Notes: generated by a model from the sequence alone, not told the origin. Counted from the first letter of the stretch, positions 20,225 through 29,276 are shown. The stretch is 64,000 nt of DNA from Henricia sp. BOLD:AAB3569 (GCA_037783545.1 JBBELK010000492.1:434001-498000), one strand, 5' to 3'. Numbers and translations are program-made.

Positions 20225-20295
20225 GCATTGGTGGTTCAGTGGTAGAATTCTCGCCTTCCAAGCGGGAGACCCGGGTTCAATTCCCGGCTAATGCA
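20225..20295 (+). tRNA. tRNA-Gly(TCC)
   Basis: Unit 34, consensus, after the 15-bp deletion. Confidence 0.96.
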
Positions 20296-20441
20296 AAATA
20301 GCGGGTTCCCTGTACTTTTCCAGACTAGAAAGAAACGTTTCATAGAAATGGCCGTCTTTTGGTTGAGCGTCACCTTCTTTTCGGCACCCTCTGCGCGGAA
20401 TTATCCGAATTAGCCGAACATTTAGTCCGCACTTTCGAACA

Positions 20442-20512
20442 GCACCGGTGGTTCAGTGGTAGAATTCTCGCCTGCCACGCGGGAGGCCCGGGTTCGATTC
20501 CCGGCCGGTGCA
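20442..20512 (+). tRNA. tRNA-Gly(GCC)
   Basis: Unit 34, consensus. Confidence 0.97.
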
Positions 20513-20615
20513 GATTGTTATAGATTCAATGTTTGACAGTTTTCTTGCAGGAGTAGTTTTACTTCAAGTGGGAATATGCCCGCAACCAAAATCTCACTTC
20601 TAGCTTTTCTCGGGT

Positions 20616-20686
20616 GCATTGGTGGTTCAGTGGTAGAATTCTCGCCTCCCACGCGGGAGACCCGGGTTCAATTCCCGGCCAATGCA
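20616..20686 (+). tRNA. tRNA-Gly(CCC)
   Basis: Unit 35, consensus. Confidence 0.97.
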
Positions 20687-20817
20687 AACTGACTGGTTTC
20701 CGTACTTTGCTGGACTCCAAAATACGTTTTATAGAAATGGCTGTCTTTTGGTTGAGCGTCACCTTCAATGTTTCCATTCACCTGCAACCCAAAATTCCCT
20801 CCGCTATTTCTCCAGTT

Positions 20818-20888
20818 GCATTGGTGGTTCAGTGGTAGAATTCTCGCCTTCCAAGCGGGAGACCCGGGTTCAATTCCCGGCTAATGCA
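20818..20888 (+). tRNA. tRNA-Gly(TCC)
   Basis: Unit 35, consensus. Confidence 0.96.
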
Positions 20889-21034
20889 AAATAGCGGGTT
20901 CCCTGTACTTTTCCAGACTAGAAAGAAACGTTTCATAGAAATGGCCGTCTCTTGGTTGAGCGTCACCTTCTTTTCGGCACCCTCTGCGCGGAATTATCCG
21001 AATTAGCCGAACATTTAGTCCGCACTTTCGAACA

Positions 21035-21105
21035 GCACCGGTGGTTCAGTGGTATAATTCTCGCCTTCCACGCGGTAGGCCCGGGTTCGATTCCCGGCCG
21101 GTGCA
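21035..21105 (+). tRNA. tRNA-Gly, GCC body with TCC anticodon and stem changes
   Basis: Unit 35. Same three changes as at 13356. Confidence 0.85.
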
Positions 21106-21208
21106 GATTGTTATAGATTCATTGTTTGACAGTTTTCTTGCAGGAGTAGTTTTACTTCAAGTGGGAATATGCCCGCAACCAAAATCTCACTTCTAGCTTT
21201 TCTCGGGT

Positions 21209-21279
21209 GCATTGGTGGTTCAGTGGTAGAATTCTCGCCTCCCACGCGGGAGACCCGGGTTCAATTCCCGGCCAATGCA
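21209..21279 (+). tRNA. tRNA-Gly(CCC)
   Basis: Unit 36, consensus. Confidence 0.97.
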
Positions 21280-21410
21280 AACTGACTGGTTTCCGTACTT
21301 TGCTGGACTCCAAAATACGTTTTATAGAAATGGCTGTCTTTTGGTTGAGCGTCACCTTCAATGTTTCCATTCACCTGCAACCCAAAAATCCCTCCGCTAT
21401 TTCTCCAGTT

Positions 21411-21481
21411 GCATTGGTGGTTCAGTGGTAGAATTCTCGCCTTCCAAGCGGGAGACCCGGGTTCAATTCCCGGCTAATGCA
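21411..21481 (+). tRNA. tRNA-Gly(TCC)
   Basis: Unit 36, consensus. Confidence 0.96.
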
Positions 21482-21627
21482 AAATAGCGGGTTCCCTGTA
21501 CTTTTCCAGACTAGAAAGAAACGTTTCATAGAAATGGCCGTCTTTTGGTTGAGCGTCACCTTCTTTTCGGCACCCTCTGCGCGGAATTATCCGAATTAGC
21601 CGAACATTTAGTCCGCACTTTCGAACA

Positions 21628-21698
21628 GCACCGGTGGTTCAGTGGTAGAATTCTCGCCTGCCACGCGGGAGGCCCGGGTTCGATTCCCGGCCGGTGCA
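21628..21698 (+). tRNA. tRNA-Gly(GCC)
   Basis: Unit 36, consensus. Confidence 0.97.
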
Positions 21699-21801
21699 GA
21701 TTGTTATAGATTCATTGTTTGACAGTTTTCTTGCAGGAGTAGTTTTACTTCAAGTGGGAATATGCCCGCAACCAAAATCTCACTTCTAGCTTTTCTCGGG
21801 T

Positions 21802-21872
21802 GCATTGGTGGTTCAGTGGTAGAATTCTCGCCTCCCACGCGGGAGACCCGGGTTCAATTCCCGGCCAATGCA
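21802..21872 (+). tRNA. tRNA-Gly(CCC)
   Basis: Unit 37, consensus. Confidence 0.97.
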
Positions 21873-22003
21873 AACTGACTGGTTTCCGTACTTTGCTGGA
21901 CTCCAAAATACGTTTTATAGAAATGGCTGTCTTTTGGTTGAGCGTCACCTTCAATGTTTCCATTCACTTGCAACCCAAAATTCCCTCCGCTATTTCTCCA
22001 GTT

Positions 22004-22074
22004 GCATTGGTGGTTCAGTGGTAGAATTCTCGCCTTCCAAGCGGGAGACCCGGGTTCAATTCCCGGCTAATGCA
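22004..22074 (+). tRNA. tRNA-Gly(TCC)
   Basis: Unit 37, consensus. Confidence 0.96.
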
Positions 22075-22220
22075 AAATAGCGGGTTCCCTGTACTTTTCC
22101 AGACTAGAAAGAAACGTTTCATAGAAATGGCCGTATTTTGGTTGAGCGTCACCTTCTTTTCGGCACCCTCTGCGCGGAATTATCCGAAATAGCCGAACAT
22201 TTAGTCCGCACTGTCGAACA

Positions 22221-22291
22221 GCATCGGTGGTTCAGTGGTAGAATTCTCGCCTGCCACGCGGGAGGCCCGGGTTCGATTCCCGGCCGGTGCA
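22221..22291 (+). tRNA. tRNA-Gly(GCC), acceptor wobble
   Basis: Unit 37. C4 to T. Confidence 0.94.
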
Positions 22292-22394
22292 GATTGTTAT
22301 AGATTCATTGTTTGATAGTTTTCTTGCAGGAGTAGTTTTACTTCAAGTGGGAATATGCCCGCAACCAAAATCTCACTTCTAGCTTTTCTCGGGT

Positions 22395-22465
22395 GCATTG
22401 GTGGTTCAGTGGTAGAATTCTCACCTCCCACGCGGGAGACCCAGGTTCAATTCCCGGCCAATGCA
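22395..22465 (+). tRNA. tRNA-Gly(CCC), two stem mismatches
   Basis: Unit 38. G30 to A and G51 to A open one anticodon-stem and one T-stem pair. Confidence 0.8.
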
Positions 22466-22596
22466 AACTGACTGGTTTCCGTACTTTGCTGGACTCCAAA
22501 ATACGTTTTATAGAAATGGCTGTCTTTTGGTTGAGCGTCACCTTCAATGTTTCCATTCACCTGCAACCCAAAATTCCCTCCGCTATTTCTCCAGTT

Positions 22597-22667
22597 GCAT
22601 TGGTGGTTCAGTGGTAGAATTCTCGCCTTCCAAGCGGGAGACCCGGGTTCAATTCCCGGCTAATGCA
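22597..22667 (+). tRNA. tRNA-Gly(TCC)
   Basis: Unit 38, consensus. Confidence 0.96.
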
Positions 22668-22813
22668 AAATAGCGGGTTCCCTGTACTTTTCCAGACTAG
22701 AAAGAAACGTTTCATAGAAATGGCCGTCTTTTGGTTGAGCGTCACCTTCTTTTCGGCACCCTCTGCGCGGAATTATCCGAATTAGCCGAACATTTAGTGC
22801 GCACTGTCAAACA

Positions 22814-22884
22814 GCATCGGTGGTTCAGTGGTAGAATTCTCGCCTGCCACGCGGGAGGCCCGGGTTCGATTCCCGGCCGGTGCA
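22814..22884 (+). tRNA. tRNA-Gly(GCC), acceptor wobble
   Basis: Unit 38. C4 to T. Confidence 0.94.
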
Positions 22885-22987
22885 GATTGTTATAGATTCA
22901 TTGTTTGACAGTTTTCTTGCAGGAGTAGTTTTACTTCAAGTGGGAATATGCCCGCAACCAAAATCTCACTTCTAGCTTTTCTCGGGT

Positions 22988-23058
22988 GCATTGGTGGTTC
23001 AGTGGTAGAATTCTCGCCTCCCACGCAGGAGACCCGGGTTCAATTCCCGGCCAATGCA
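22988..23058 (+). tRNA. tRNA-Gly(CCC), anticodon-stem mismatch
   Basis: Unit 39. G41 to A opens pair 29-41. Confidence 0.85.
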
Positions 23059-23189
23059 AACTGACTGGTTTCCGTACTTTGCTGGACTCCAAAATACGTT
23101 TTATAGAAATGGCTGTCTTTTGGTTGAGCGTCACCTTCAATGTTTCCATTCACCTGCAACCCCAAATTCCCTCCGCTATTTCTCCAGTT

Positions 23190-23260
23190 GCATTGGTGGT
23201 TCAGTGGTAGAATTCTCGCCATCCAAGAGGGAGACCCGGGTTCAATTCCCGGCTAATGCA
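23190..23260 (+). pseudogene. tRNA-Gly(TCC), probably defective
   Basis: Unit 39. T33 to A removes the near-universal U33 of the anticodon turn, and C40 to A opens pair 30-40. The GCC gene expected at about 23410 is deleted (join GAGC/GGTGCAG near 23332). Confidence 0.8.
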
Positions 23261-23442
23261 AAATAGCGGGTTCCCTGTACTTTTCCAGACTAGAAAGAAA
23301 CGTTTCATAGAAATGGCCGTCTTTTGGTTGAGCGGTGCAGATTGTTATAGATTCATTGTTTGACAGTTTTCTTGCAGGAGTATTTTTACTTCAAGCGGGA
23401 ATATGCCCGCAACCAAAATCTCACTTCTAGCTTTTCTCGGGT

Positions 23443-23513
23443 GCATTGGTGGTTCAGTGGTAGAATTCTCGCCTCCCACGCGAGAGAACCGGGTTCAATT
23501 CCCGGCCAATGCA
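23443..23513 (+). tRNA. tRNA-Gly(CCC), variant
   Basis: Unit 40. G42 to A makes a better T-A pair at 28-42; C48 to A in the variable region. Confidence 0.88.
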
Positions 23514-23633
23514 AAATGACTGGTTTCCGTACTTTGCTGGACTCCAAAATACGTTTTATAGAAATGGTTGAGCGTCACCTTGAATGTTTCCATTCACCTG
23601 CAACCCAAAATTCCCTCCGCTTTTTCTTCAGTT

Positions 23634-23704
23634 GCATTGGTGGTTCAGTGGTAGAATTCTCTCCTCCCACGCGGGAGACCCGGGTTCAATTCCCGGCCAA
23701 TGCA
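23634..23704 (+). tRNA. tRNA-Gly(CCC) in the TCC slot
   Basis: Unit 40. The 5' flank (CAGTTGCATTGG) is that of a TCC gene, but the body and 3' flank are CCC, with G30 to T. It looks like gene conversion or crossover between slots. Confidence 0.85.
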
Positions 23705-23835
23705 AACTGACTGGTTTCCGTACTTTGCTGGACTCCAAAATACGTTTTATAGAAATGGCTGTCTTTTGGTTGAGCGTCACCTTCAATGTTTCCATTCACC
23801 TGCAACCCAAAATTCCCTCCGCTATTTCTCCAGTT

Positions 23836-23906
23836 GCATTGGTGGTTCAGTGGTAGAATTCTCGCCTTTCAAGCGGGAGACCCGGGTTCAATTCCCGGCT
23901 AATGCA
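23836..23906 (+). tRNA. tRNA-Gly body with TTC anticodon
   Basis: Unit 40. C35 to T turns the anticodon to UUC, which would read GAA (Glu). C35 is also an identity base for glycyl-tRNA synthetase, so the product is more likely poorly charged than toxic. May be a pseudogene. Confidence 0.75.
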
Positions 23907-24052
23907 AAATAGCGGGTTCCCTGTACTTTTCCAGACTAGAAAGAAACGTTTCATAGAAATGGCCGTCTTTTGGTTGAGCGTCACCTTCTTTTCGGCACCC
24001 TCTGCGCGGAATTATCCGAATTAGCCGAACATTTAGTCCGCACTATCGAACA

Positions 24053-24123
24053 GCATCGGTGGTTCAGTGGTAGAATTCTCGCCTGCCACGCGGGAGGCCC
24101 GGGTTCGATTCCCGGCCGGTGCA
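24053..24123 (+). tRNA. tRNA-Gly(GCC), acceptor wobble
   Basis: Unit 40. C4 to T. Confidence 0.94.
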
Positions 24124-24226
24124 GATTGTTATAGATTCATTGTTTGACAGTTTTCTTGCAGGAGTATTTTTACTTCAAGCGGGAATATGCCCGCAACCAA
24201 AATCTCACTTCTAGCTTTTCTCGGGT

Positions 24227-24297
24227 GCATTGGTGGTTCAGTGGTAGAATTCTCGCCTCCCACGCGAGAGACCGGGGTTCAATTCCCGGCCAATGCA
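24227..24297 (+). tRNA. tRNA-Gly(CCC), T-stem mismatch
   Basis: Unit 41. G42 to A improves the anticodon stem; C50 to G opens pair 50-64. Confidence 0.82.
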
Positions 24298-24428
24298 AAC
24301 TGACTGGTTTCCGTACTTTGCTGGACTCCAAAATACGTTTTATAGAAATGGCTGTCTTTTGGTTGAGCGTCACCTTCAATGTTTCCATTCACCTGCAACC
24401 CAAAATTCCCTCCGCTTTTTCTCCAGTT

Positions 24429-24499
24429 GCATTGGTGGTTCAGTGGTAGAATTCTCTCCTCCCACGCGGGAGACCCGGGTTCAATTCCCGGCCAATGCA
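24429..24499 (+). tRNA. tRNA-Gly(CCC) in the TCC slot
   Basis: Unit 41. Same converted gene as at 23634, G30 to T. Confidence 0.85.
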
Positions 24500-24630
24500 A
24501 ACTGACTGGTTTCCGTACTTTGCTGGACTTCAAAATACGTTTTATAGAAATGGCTGTCTTTTGGTTGAGCGTCACCTTCAATGTTTCCATTCACCTGCAA
24601 CCCAAAATTCCCTCCGCTATTTCTCCATTT

Positions 24631-24701
24631 CCATTGGTGGTTCAGTGGTAGAATTCTCGCCTTCCAAGCGGGAGACCCGGGTTCAATTCCCGGCTAATGC
24701 A
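24631..24701 (+). tRNA. tRNA-Gly(TCC), first base changed
   Basis: Unit 41. G1 to C destroys pair 1-72, needed for 5' processing and charging; probably defective. Confidence 0.75.
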
Positions 24702-24847
24702 AAATAGCGGGTTCCCTGTACTTTTCCAGACTAGAAAGAAACGTTTCATAGAAATGGCCGTCTTTTGGTTGAGCGTCACCTTCTTTTCGGCACCCTCTGC
24801 GCGGAATTATCCGAATTAGCCGAACATTTAGTCCGCACTGTCGAACA

Positions 24848-24918
24848 GCATCGGTGGTTCAGTGGTAGAATTCTCGCCTGCCACGCGGGAGGCCCGGGTT
24901 CGATTCCCGGCCGGTGCA
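24848..24918 (+). tRNA. tRNA-Gly(GCC), acceptor wobble
   Basis: Unit 41. C4 to T. Last full-length GCC gene of the array. Confidence 0.94.
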
Positions 24919-25021
24919 GATTGTTATAGATTCATTGTTTGACAGTTTTCTTGCAGGAGTAGTTTTACTTCAAGTGGGAATATGCCCGCAACCAAAATCT
25001 CACTTCTATCTTTTCTCGGGT

Positions 25022-25092
25022 GCATTGGTGGTTCAGTGGTAGAATTCTCGCCTCCCACGCGGGAGACCCGGGTTCAATTCCCGGCCAATGCA
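25022..25092 (+). tRNA. tRNA-Gly(CCC)
   Basis: Unit 42, consensus. Confidence 0.97.
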
Positions 25093-25223
25093 AACTGACT
25101 GGTTTCCGTACTTTGCTGGACTCCAAAATACGTTTTATAGAAATGGCTGTCTTTTGGTTGAGCGTCACCTTCAATGTTTCCATTCACCTGCAACCCAAAA
25201 TTCCCTCCGCTGTTTCTCCAGTT

Positions 25224-25294
25224 GCATTGGTGGTTCAGTGGTAGAATTCTCGCCTTCCAAGCGGGAGACCCGGGTTCAATTCCCGGCTAATGCA
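25224..25294 (+). tRNA. tRNA-Gly(TCC)
   Basis: Unit 42, consensus; first of a 97-bp tandem pair. Confidence 0.96.
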
Positions 25295-25320
25295 AAATTC
25301 CCTCCGCTATTTCTCCAGTT

Positions 25321-25391
25321 GCATTGGTGGTTCAGTGGTAGAATTCCCGCCTTCCCAGCGGGAGACCCGGGTTCAATTCCCGGCTAATGCA
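25321..25391 (+). tRNA. tRNA-Gly(TCC), position-37 variant
   Basis: Unit 42. T28 to C strengthens the stem; A37 to C puts a pyrimidine beside the anticodon, which is rare. Confidence 0.82.
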
Positions 25392-25511
25392 AAATAGCGG
25401 GTTCCCTGTACTTTTCCAGACTAGAAAGAAACGTTTTATAGAAATGGCCGGCGTCTTTTGGTTGAGCGTCACCTTTTTTTCGGCACCCTCTGCGCGGAAT
25501 TATCCGAATTA

Positions 25512-25554
25512 GCCTGCCACGCGGGAGGCCTGGGTTCGATTCCCGGCCGATGCA
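25512..25554 (+). pseudogene. 5'-truncated tRNA-Gly(GCC)
   Basis: Only the anticodon-loop-to-3'-end part remains, joined to the spacer word GAATTA. The A box is gone. Confidence 0.88.
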
Positions 25555-25657
25555 GATTGTTATAGATTCATTGTTTGACAATTTTCTTGCAGGAGTAGTT
25601 TTACTTCAAGTGGGAATATTCCCGCAACCAAAATCTCACTTCTAGCTTTTCTCGGGT

Positions 25658-25728
25658 ACATTGGTGGTTCAGTGGTAGAATTCTCGCCTCCCACGCGGGA
25701 GACCCGGGTTCGATTCCCGGCCGATGCA
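25658..25728 (+). tRNA. tRNA-Gly(CCC), chimeric, first base changed
   Basis: CCC anticodon with a GCC-type T loop (TTCGATT). G1 to A breaks pair 1-72; acceptor 3' strand CCGATGC. It is followed directly by the GCC-type trailer, so it is a CCC/GCC recombinant. Confidence 0.78.
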
Positions 25729-25831
25729 GATTGTTATAGATTCATTGTTTGACAATTTTCTTGCAGGAGTAGTTTTACTTCAAGTGGGAATATTCCCGCA
25801 ACCAAAATCTCACTTCTAGCTTTTCTCGGGT

Positions 25832-25902
25832 ACATTGGTGGTTCAGTGGTAGAATTCTCGCCTCCCACGCGGGAGACCCGGGTTCGATTCCCGGCCGATG
25901 CA
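25832..25902 (+). tRNA. tRNA-Gly(CCC), chimeric, first base changed
   Basis: Duplicate of the gene at 25658, 174 bp away. Last tRNA of the array. Confidence 0.78.
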
Positions 25903-25987
25903 GATTGTTATAGATTCATTGTTTGACAGTTTTCTTGCAGGATTAGTTTTACTTCAAGTGGGAATATGCCCGCAACTAAAATCTCAC

Positions 25988-26987
25988 CGATTTGAAAGCT
26001 ATAAGACGGATGTCTTTTTTTTAGCTCCGTACCTTTCACGGCGCCCTCTGTTAAAAAGTTAAACCTAATCATTTAGGGCCTGGAGACGGAGTATTCGGTC
26101 GTTGGTGAAAGTTGTTTGTGTATTTTATAGGATTTCTCCGACCATTTTGGCTGTAGTATATTTGTACCTTGTCTAGAAGGTAGGATTTTGTACCCTTTAT
26201 TAAAATTGGTATTTTGTTCGTATACATTGAACAAAGATTTTAAGGAAATTACCTCCTGGAATCAACACATAATGTAATTTTAAGATATACTTCCCACTTG
26301 CACTTTTGTCGCAAATGTTGCTTTTCTGTAGAAAAATCACATTTTCTACTTCAAAAATTGCCTTCAGTTAGTGCACAAGATAAACATTCACGCGCGCGCG
26401 CAGCGCCCTCTGTTGTCGCGCTTACGCACAGGCCGCTCGCCGCGTCATTTTGTGCATTACTTTATGCAGTAATTTTATCATTTATTTATCTCAGAAATGC
26501 AACATTTGCGACGGAAGTGTCAGTGGGAAGTATATCTTCGAATTAAATAAGCTATCGATTGCACTATATAACTTCACCCAAATCCGTGTTCAATGTATAC
26601 GAAAAAAATACCAAACCTATTCAATTACCTACCGGGAAGGCTTTGATTTTCCATATCTTCGTGCAAAATGAAAGATAGTGAGAACAACAACTTTCAAGAA
26701 AAATCTGACGTCACTGCGTGATCTCAGTGAAAAGATACGCGAAGGAGAGCCTCCGCGCGCGAAATTACATGTGCGTGAATTTAGATGACTGCATGTATTG
26801 CTGTACGGGTTTACTACGGAAGTCGTTATCTCAAAGTGGCTCGTTTTGATGCCGTGTGCATGCAAAAAATCCTGCAGACGGCCTTGGACAAGGCTACCAG
26901 CAGGCAAGTCGTCCGGTCAGCTTCGTCTGATGATCAGTGACGCAGATCTATCTGTGGTGACGACTTTAAATCTCTGTTCTTCTAGAT
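25988..26987. other. Flank right of the array, no gene recognised
   Basis: I see no exon-like reading frame with matching splice sites and no known protein motif here. It has some AT-rich parts and a CG-rich patch near 26390-26440. Confidence 0.5.
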
Positions 26988-27392
26988 GAGGGCGCAATTT
27001 CTCTATTAAACGCCCAGACCACGGCCATGTCGGCCAGGCACTCCTTTTTCGTGGGATTATATAGTTTCTCTCGGCTGTGTTCATGCCTGAAGTAGAATGG
27101 CGTCGAGTCCTACGTCGCTGGCGTCATGAGGTGCAACGGTCATCTGCCCACATATCCGGAGTGAAGATCGAGAGAGGTAAATACCGTGGAACCGTGCAGC
27201 GACTCAAGGATGGTGGCATACAATGGTTGACATGGGGAATGCATCATACATGTCATGCATGTACTTGGTGACCGCGTTTAGGTCCCCGATAGTCAATACA
27301 CATCTTGTATTCACCTGACTTCTTTGGGACCATGTCAACAGGTGCCGCCCAAGGGGATGATGACAAGGGTTCAATCTTGCCCGAGGCCATAA
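26988..27392 (-). pseudogene. Decayed Ty3/Gypsy-like pol fragment (reverse transcriptase and RNase H)
   Basis: Read on the - strand in several frames, this contains words typical of Ty3/Gypsy pol. First comes IEPLSSSPWAAPVDMVPKK with DYRGPKR after it (start of reverse transcriptase). Next is LESLHGSTVFTSLDLHSGY, where the real enzyme continues to its palm domain. After a large deletion come DASDVGLDAILLQA and NPTKKECLADMAVVWA, which resemble the RNase H-like tether. Frames shift and stops occur, so no active enzyme remains. It runs from about 27392 down to about 26988; no long terminal repeats were seen. The family call rests on remembered motifs. Confidence 0.72.
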
Positions 27393-28311
27393 GCTTCTAA
27401 ACGTGTAGAGATTTTGATTTTAGGCTAATCATGGAGGAAGAAACTATGTTTCCCGTAACATTTTTGTCAAGCCCAAATGAGGCAACTACATGCAGACATG
27501 TATTTCATTATTCATTATTCATTATTTTGTAGCATTTGCAAAATAACGTCTATTTGATCAAAACTTACCGTAGGGCACTCTAGTATTATCCTCTGAGTGA
27601 TAGTGTGTTAAAACACGACCCCGATCAACTTATACACAAATTTGTATTTATTAAAATATCTTGTAAACCACTGTTACAAATGTTAACGCACTGCCGGCCA
27701 GCCGCGCCGATACTCTGCTTCTGGGGTATTTTTATGGAGGAAGAAAATTACGTTAACATTTGTTGGCAGGAGGACGAGAATGAGCACCTCGCCCAAAATG
27801 TGAAATTCGAGCGCTGCTTTTAAAAATCCAACCAAAATGTCCGGAGAAAAAAAATTAAAAACTTGATATTTTTGGGGAAAATACAAAATAATGAGTTGTT
27901 TTAGGATTTTAGCATCTCAAACGCGGCCGCAAAATCCAAACGCGGGCGGGTTACGGGAAACATAAAATTGAGTTTCATTAGCCTTACCCAAAAATTGCAG
28001 TTGTGAAGAGACTTGGTTAAAGATTTCGTTTGGGGCTGCGTTTTTGATAAGAGAAAAATTTAGTTTCACTGAAAGGACTTAATAATACATAGGCCTACAT
28101 GTCCTTTCAGAAAAAGAAAACGGGGCTGAGGTAACCTTAGCTACAGCTTTTCTGATTCCCAAAGTGGTGCCCGGAGTCTCATTCACCTCAATATTTATAC
28201 CTGGGTCTTTCCACAGTAATGGGTACATTTCTGTGACATACAAGATCTTAGGTCCGAGTTCACTTCAAATGTCTTAATTTTATCTTTACATTATCCAGTT
28301 AAACCGGGGAA
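27393..28311. other. No gene recognised
   Basis: AT-rich sequence with no recognisable exon or repeat apart from a short ATTATTCATT run near 27507. Confidence 0.5.
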
Positions 28312-28527
28312 ATAACTTTTACCCCAAGGAGTAAGAAAAATAGTCCTACAACATACATTTCTGAAAACCCTGTGCACAAATTTTCGTATTACGTATGTAA
28401 CAAAGACAGAAAAAAATGTCACAAATTGATCTGTCCATGTTACATACGTAATAGGAAAATTTGTACACAAGCTTTTCAGAAATGTATGTTGTGGCCGCAA
28501 TTTCTTACCTTTTTGGGCAAAAGTTAT
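28312..28527. mobile_element. Foldback (MITE-like) element, arms about 90 bp
   Basis: The left arm (28312-28401) and right arm (28439-28527) are imperfect inverse complements. Both contain GTTACATACGTAAT and CATACATTTCTGAAAA or its complement. The loop is about 37 bp. Confidence 0.8.
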
Positions 28528-28834
28528 CTCCTAACAATAGTACAAGGAAATTTATTTAAGTTTGAGATATACTGAAGACATTTGAAAGGAATTATTGACT
28601 TATCTTTCAAATAGGCCCATTAGTGTGGAAAGACCCACCTACATGTAGGATGGCTCTTTATTAGGAAAGGAAAACAGGAGAGGGCCTAAATACATGTATT
28701 GTGGGAGTATCAGTGCATTCTGAAGGGGGGCCAATTTGCTCTTTTTAGAGTCTAGCTGCGCGGATTTGCTTTTGAGGGCAAACAAAACACACAAAAATAT
28801 AGCCTGCTAAATTTGAAATGCACATGGGTCCCCG

Positions 28835-28990
28835 CCCATAAAACACGCCAAGTACAGAAAGAACAATTAAGCTGTGTTTGAGTCTGTTTCTAGACCAAGG
28901 TATTCCGGTAACCAGCCTACATGTATTTGCAGTTGGGCAAAGCTCACCGCGTGTAGTCGCTGCATGCAACCGCGCCGGGTTGACCGGGAT
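28835..28990. mobile_element. Single end of the inverted-repeat family at 42902-43832
   Basis: The words ACACGCCAAGTACAGAAAG, AGACCAAGGTATTCCGGTAA and CACCGCGTG parallel the right end of the element at 43600-43750. No partner end is seen close by. Confidence 0.6.
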
Positions 28991-29129
28991 TTCTTCAGGC
29001 CTTTCTTCGCGGCTCGTCTATACCGCCGGCGCCGTAAGAAAAGCCGGCCACAGCCTTGGGGAGTACATGTACATTGTACACGTATGTAGCCCTGCTGCCA
29101 AAGGCGCTCAAACACATAAACTTTCGCTA

Positions 29130-29252
29130 CCCTCTCAGGTACATGTACGGTACCCTTTTTGCTCCTCTGGGTGGAGAGAAGCAATGTGTGGCAAAGTACC
29201 TTGCTCAAGGGTACACGCATCATTGAAGGGCTCGGCCAGGATTTGAACCTTT
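29130..29252. repeat. SINE-like dispersed repeat
   Basis: Contains ACCTTGCTCAAGGGTACA followed by CCAGGATTTGAACC, a complement of a tRNA B box. This layout is common in animal SINE-type repeats. Its first 36 bases recur at 34155-34190. Confidence 0.5.
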
Positions 29253-29276
29253 GGAACTACATGTAACCTACTTCCA

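Larger units (their letters stand above)
12937..22394 (+). repeat. Higher-order repeat of six to seven units, two full copies and a partial third
   Basis: Copies start at 12937, 17073 and 20616. The marker is a GCC-position gene carrying G22 to T, G34 to T and G43 to T, found at 13356, 17492 and 21035. The first copy has seven units (4136 bp) and the second has six (3543 bp). They differ by one extra unit near 15309-15902, as expected from unequal exchange. Confidence 0.88.
1..25987 (+). repeat. Tandem array of about 593-bp units, each with three glycine tRNA genes (CCC, TCC, GCC)
   Basis: A near-identical unit of 593 bp (578 or 560 bp in deletion variants) repeats from the window edge to about 25987, where the similarity stops abruptly after the words GCAACTAAAATCTCACC. 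Each unit has three internal Pol III promoters, with A box TGGTTCAGTGG and B box GGTTCAATTCC or GGTTCGATTCC. Each gene is followed within about 25-45 bases by a TTTT run that can end Pol III transcription. The order is CCC (+0), TCC (+202), GCC (+419). The spacers after CCC and after TCC resemble one another (both contain TAGAAATGGCYGTCTTTTGG), so those two gene-plus-spacer modules look like an old duplication. The 174-bp GCC-to-CCC module is different. The left border lies outside the window. Confidence 0.97.
25556..25987 (+). repeat. 174-bp tandem repeats at the right edge of the array
   Basis: The GCC-to-CCC spacer plus a chimeric tRNA repeats with a 174-bp period, then ends inside the spacer. 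This is the smallest unit in the array and matches recombination between CCC and GCC bodies. Confidence 0.85.

Noticed and set aside
465..25587. Dozens of repeated 65-119-residue reading frames across the array on both strands
   Set aside because: They run through tRNA bodies and spacers, recur only because the unit repeats, and have no protein-like pattern or start context. The tRNA genes explain the conservation.
1..25987. CRISPR-like array
   Set aside because: The repeat unit is 593 bp with tRNA cloverleafs, not short repeats with unique spacers, and the DNA is eukaryotic.
1..25987. Pure assembly artefact
   Set aside because: Units differ by many private substitutions and deletions in a nested pattern, which collapse or stutter errors do not make. 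The exact number of identical higher-order copies still needs long reads.
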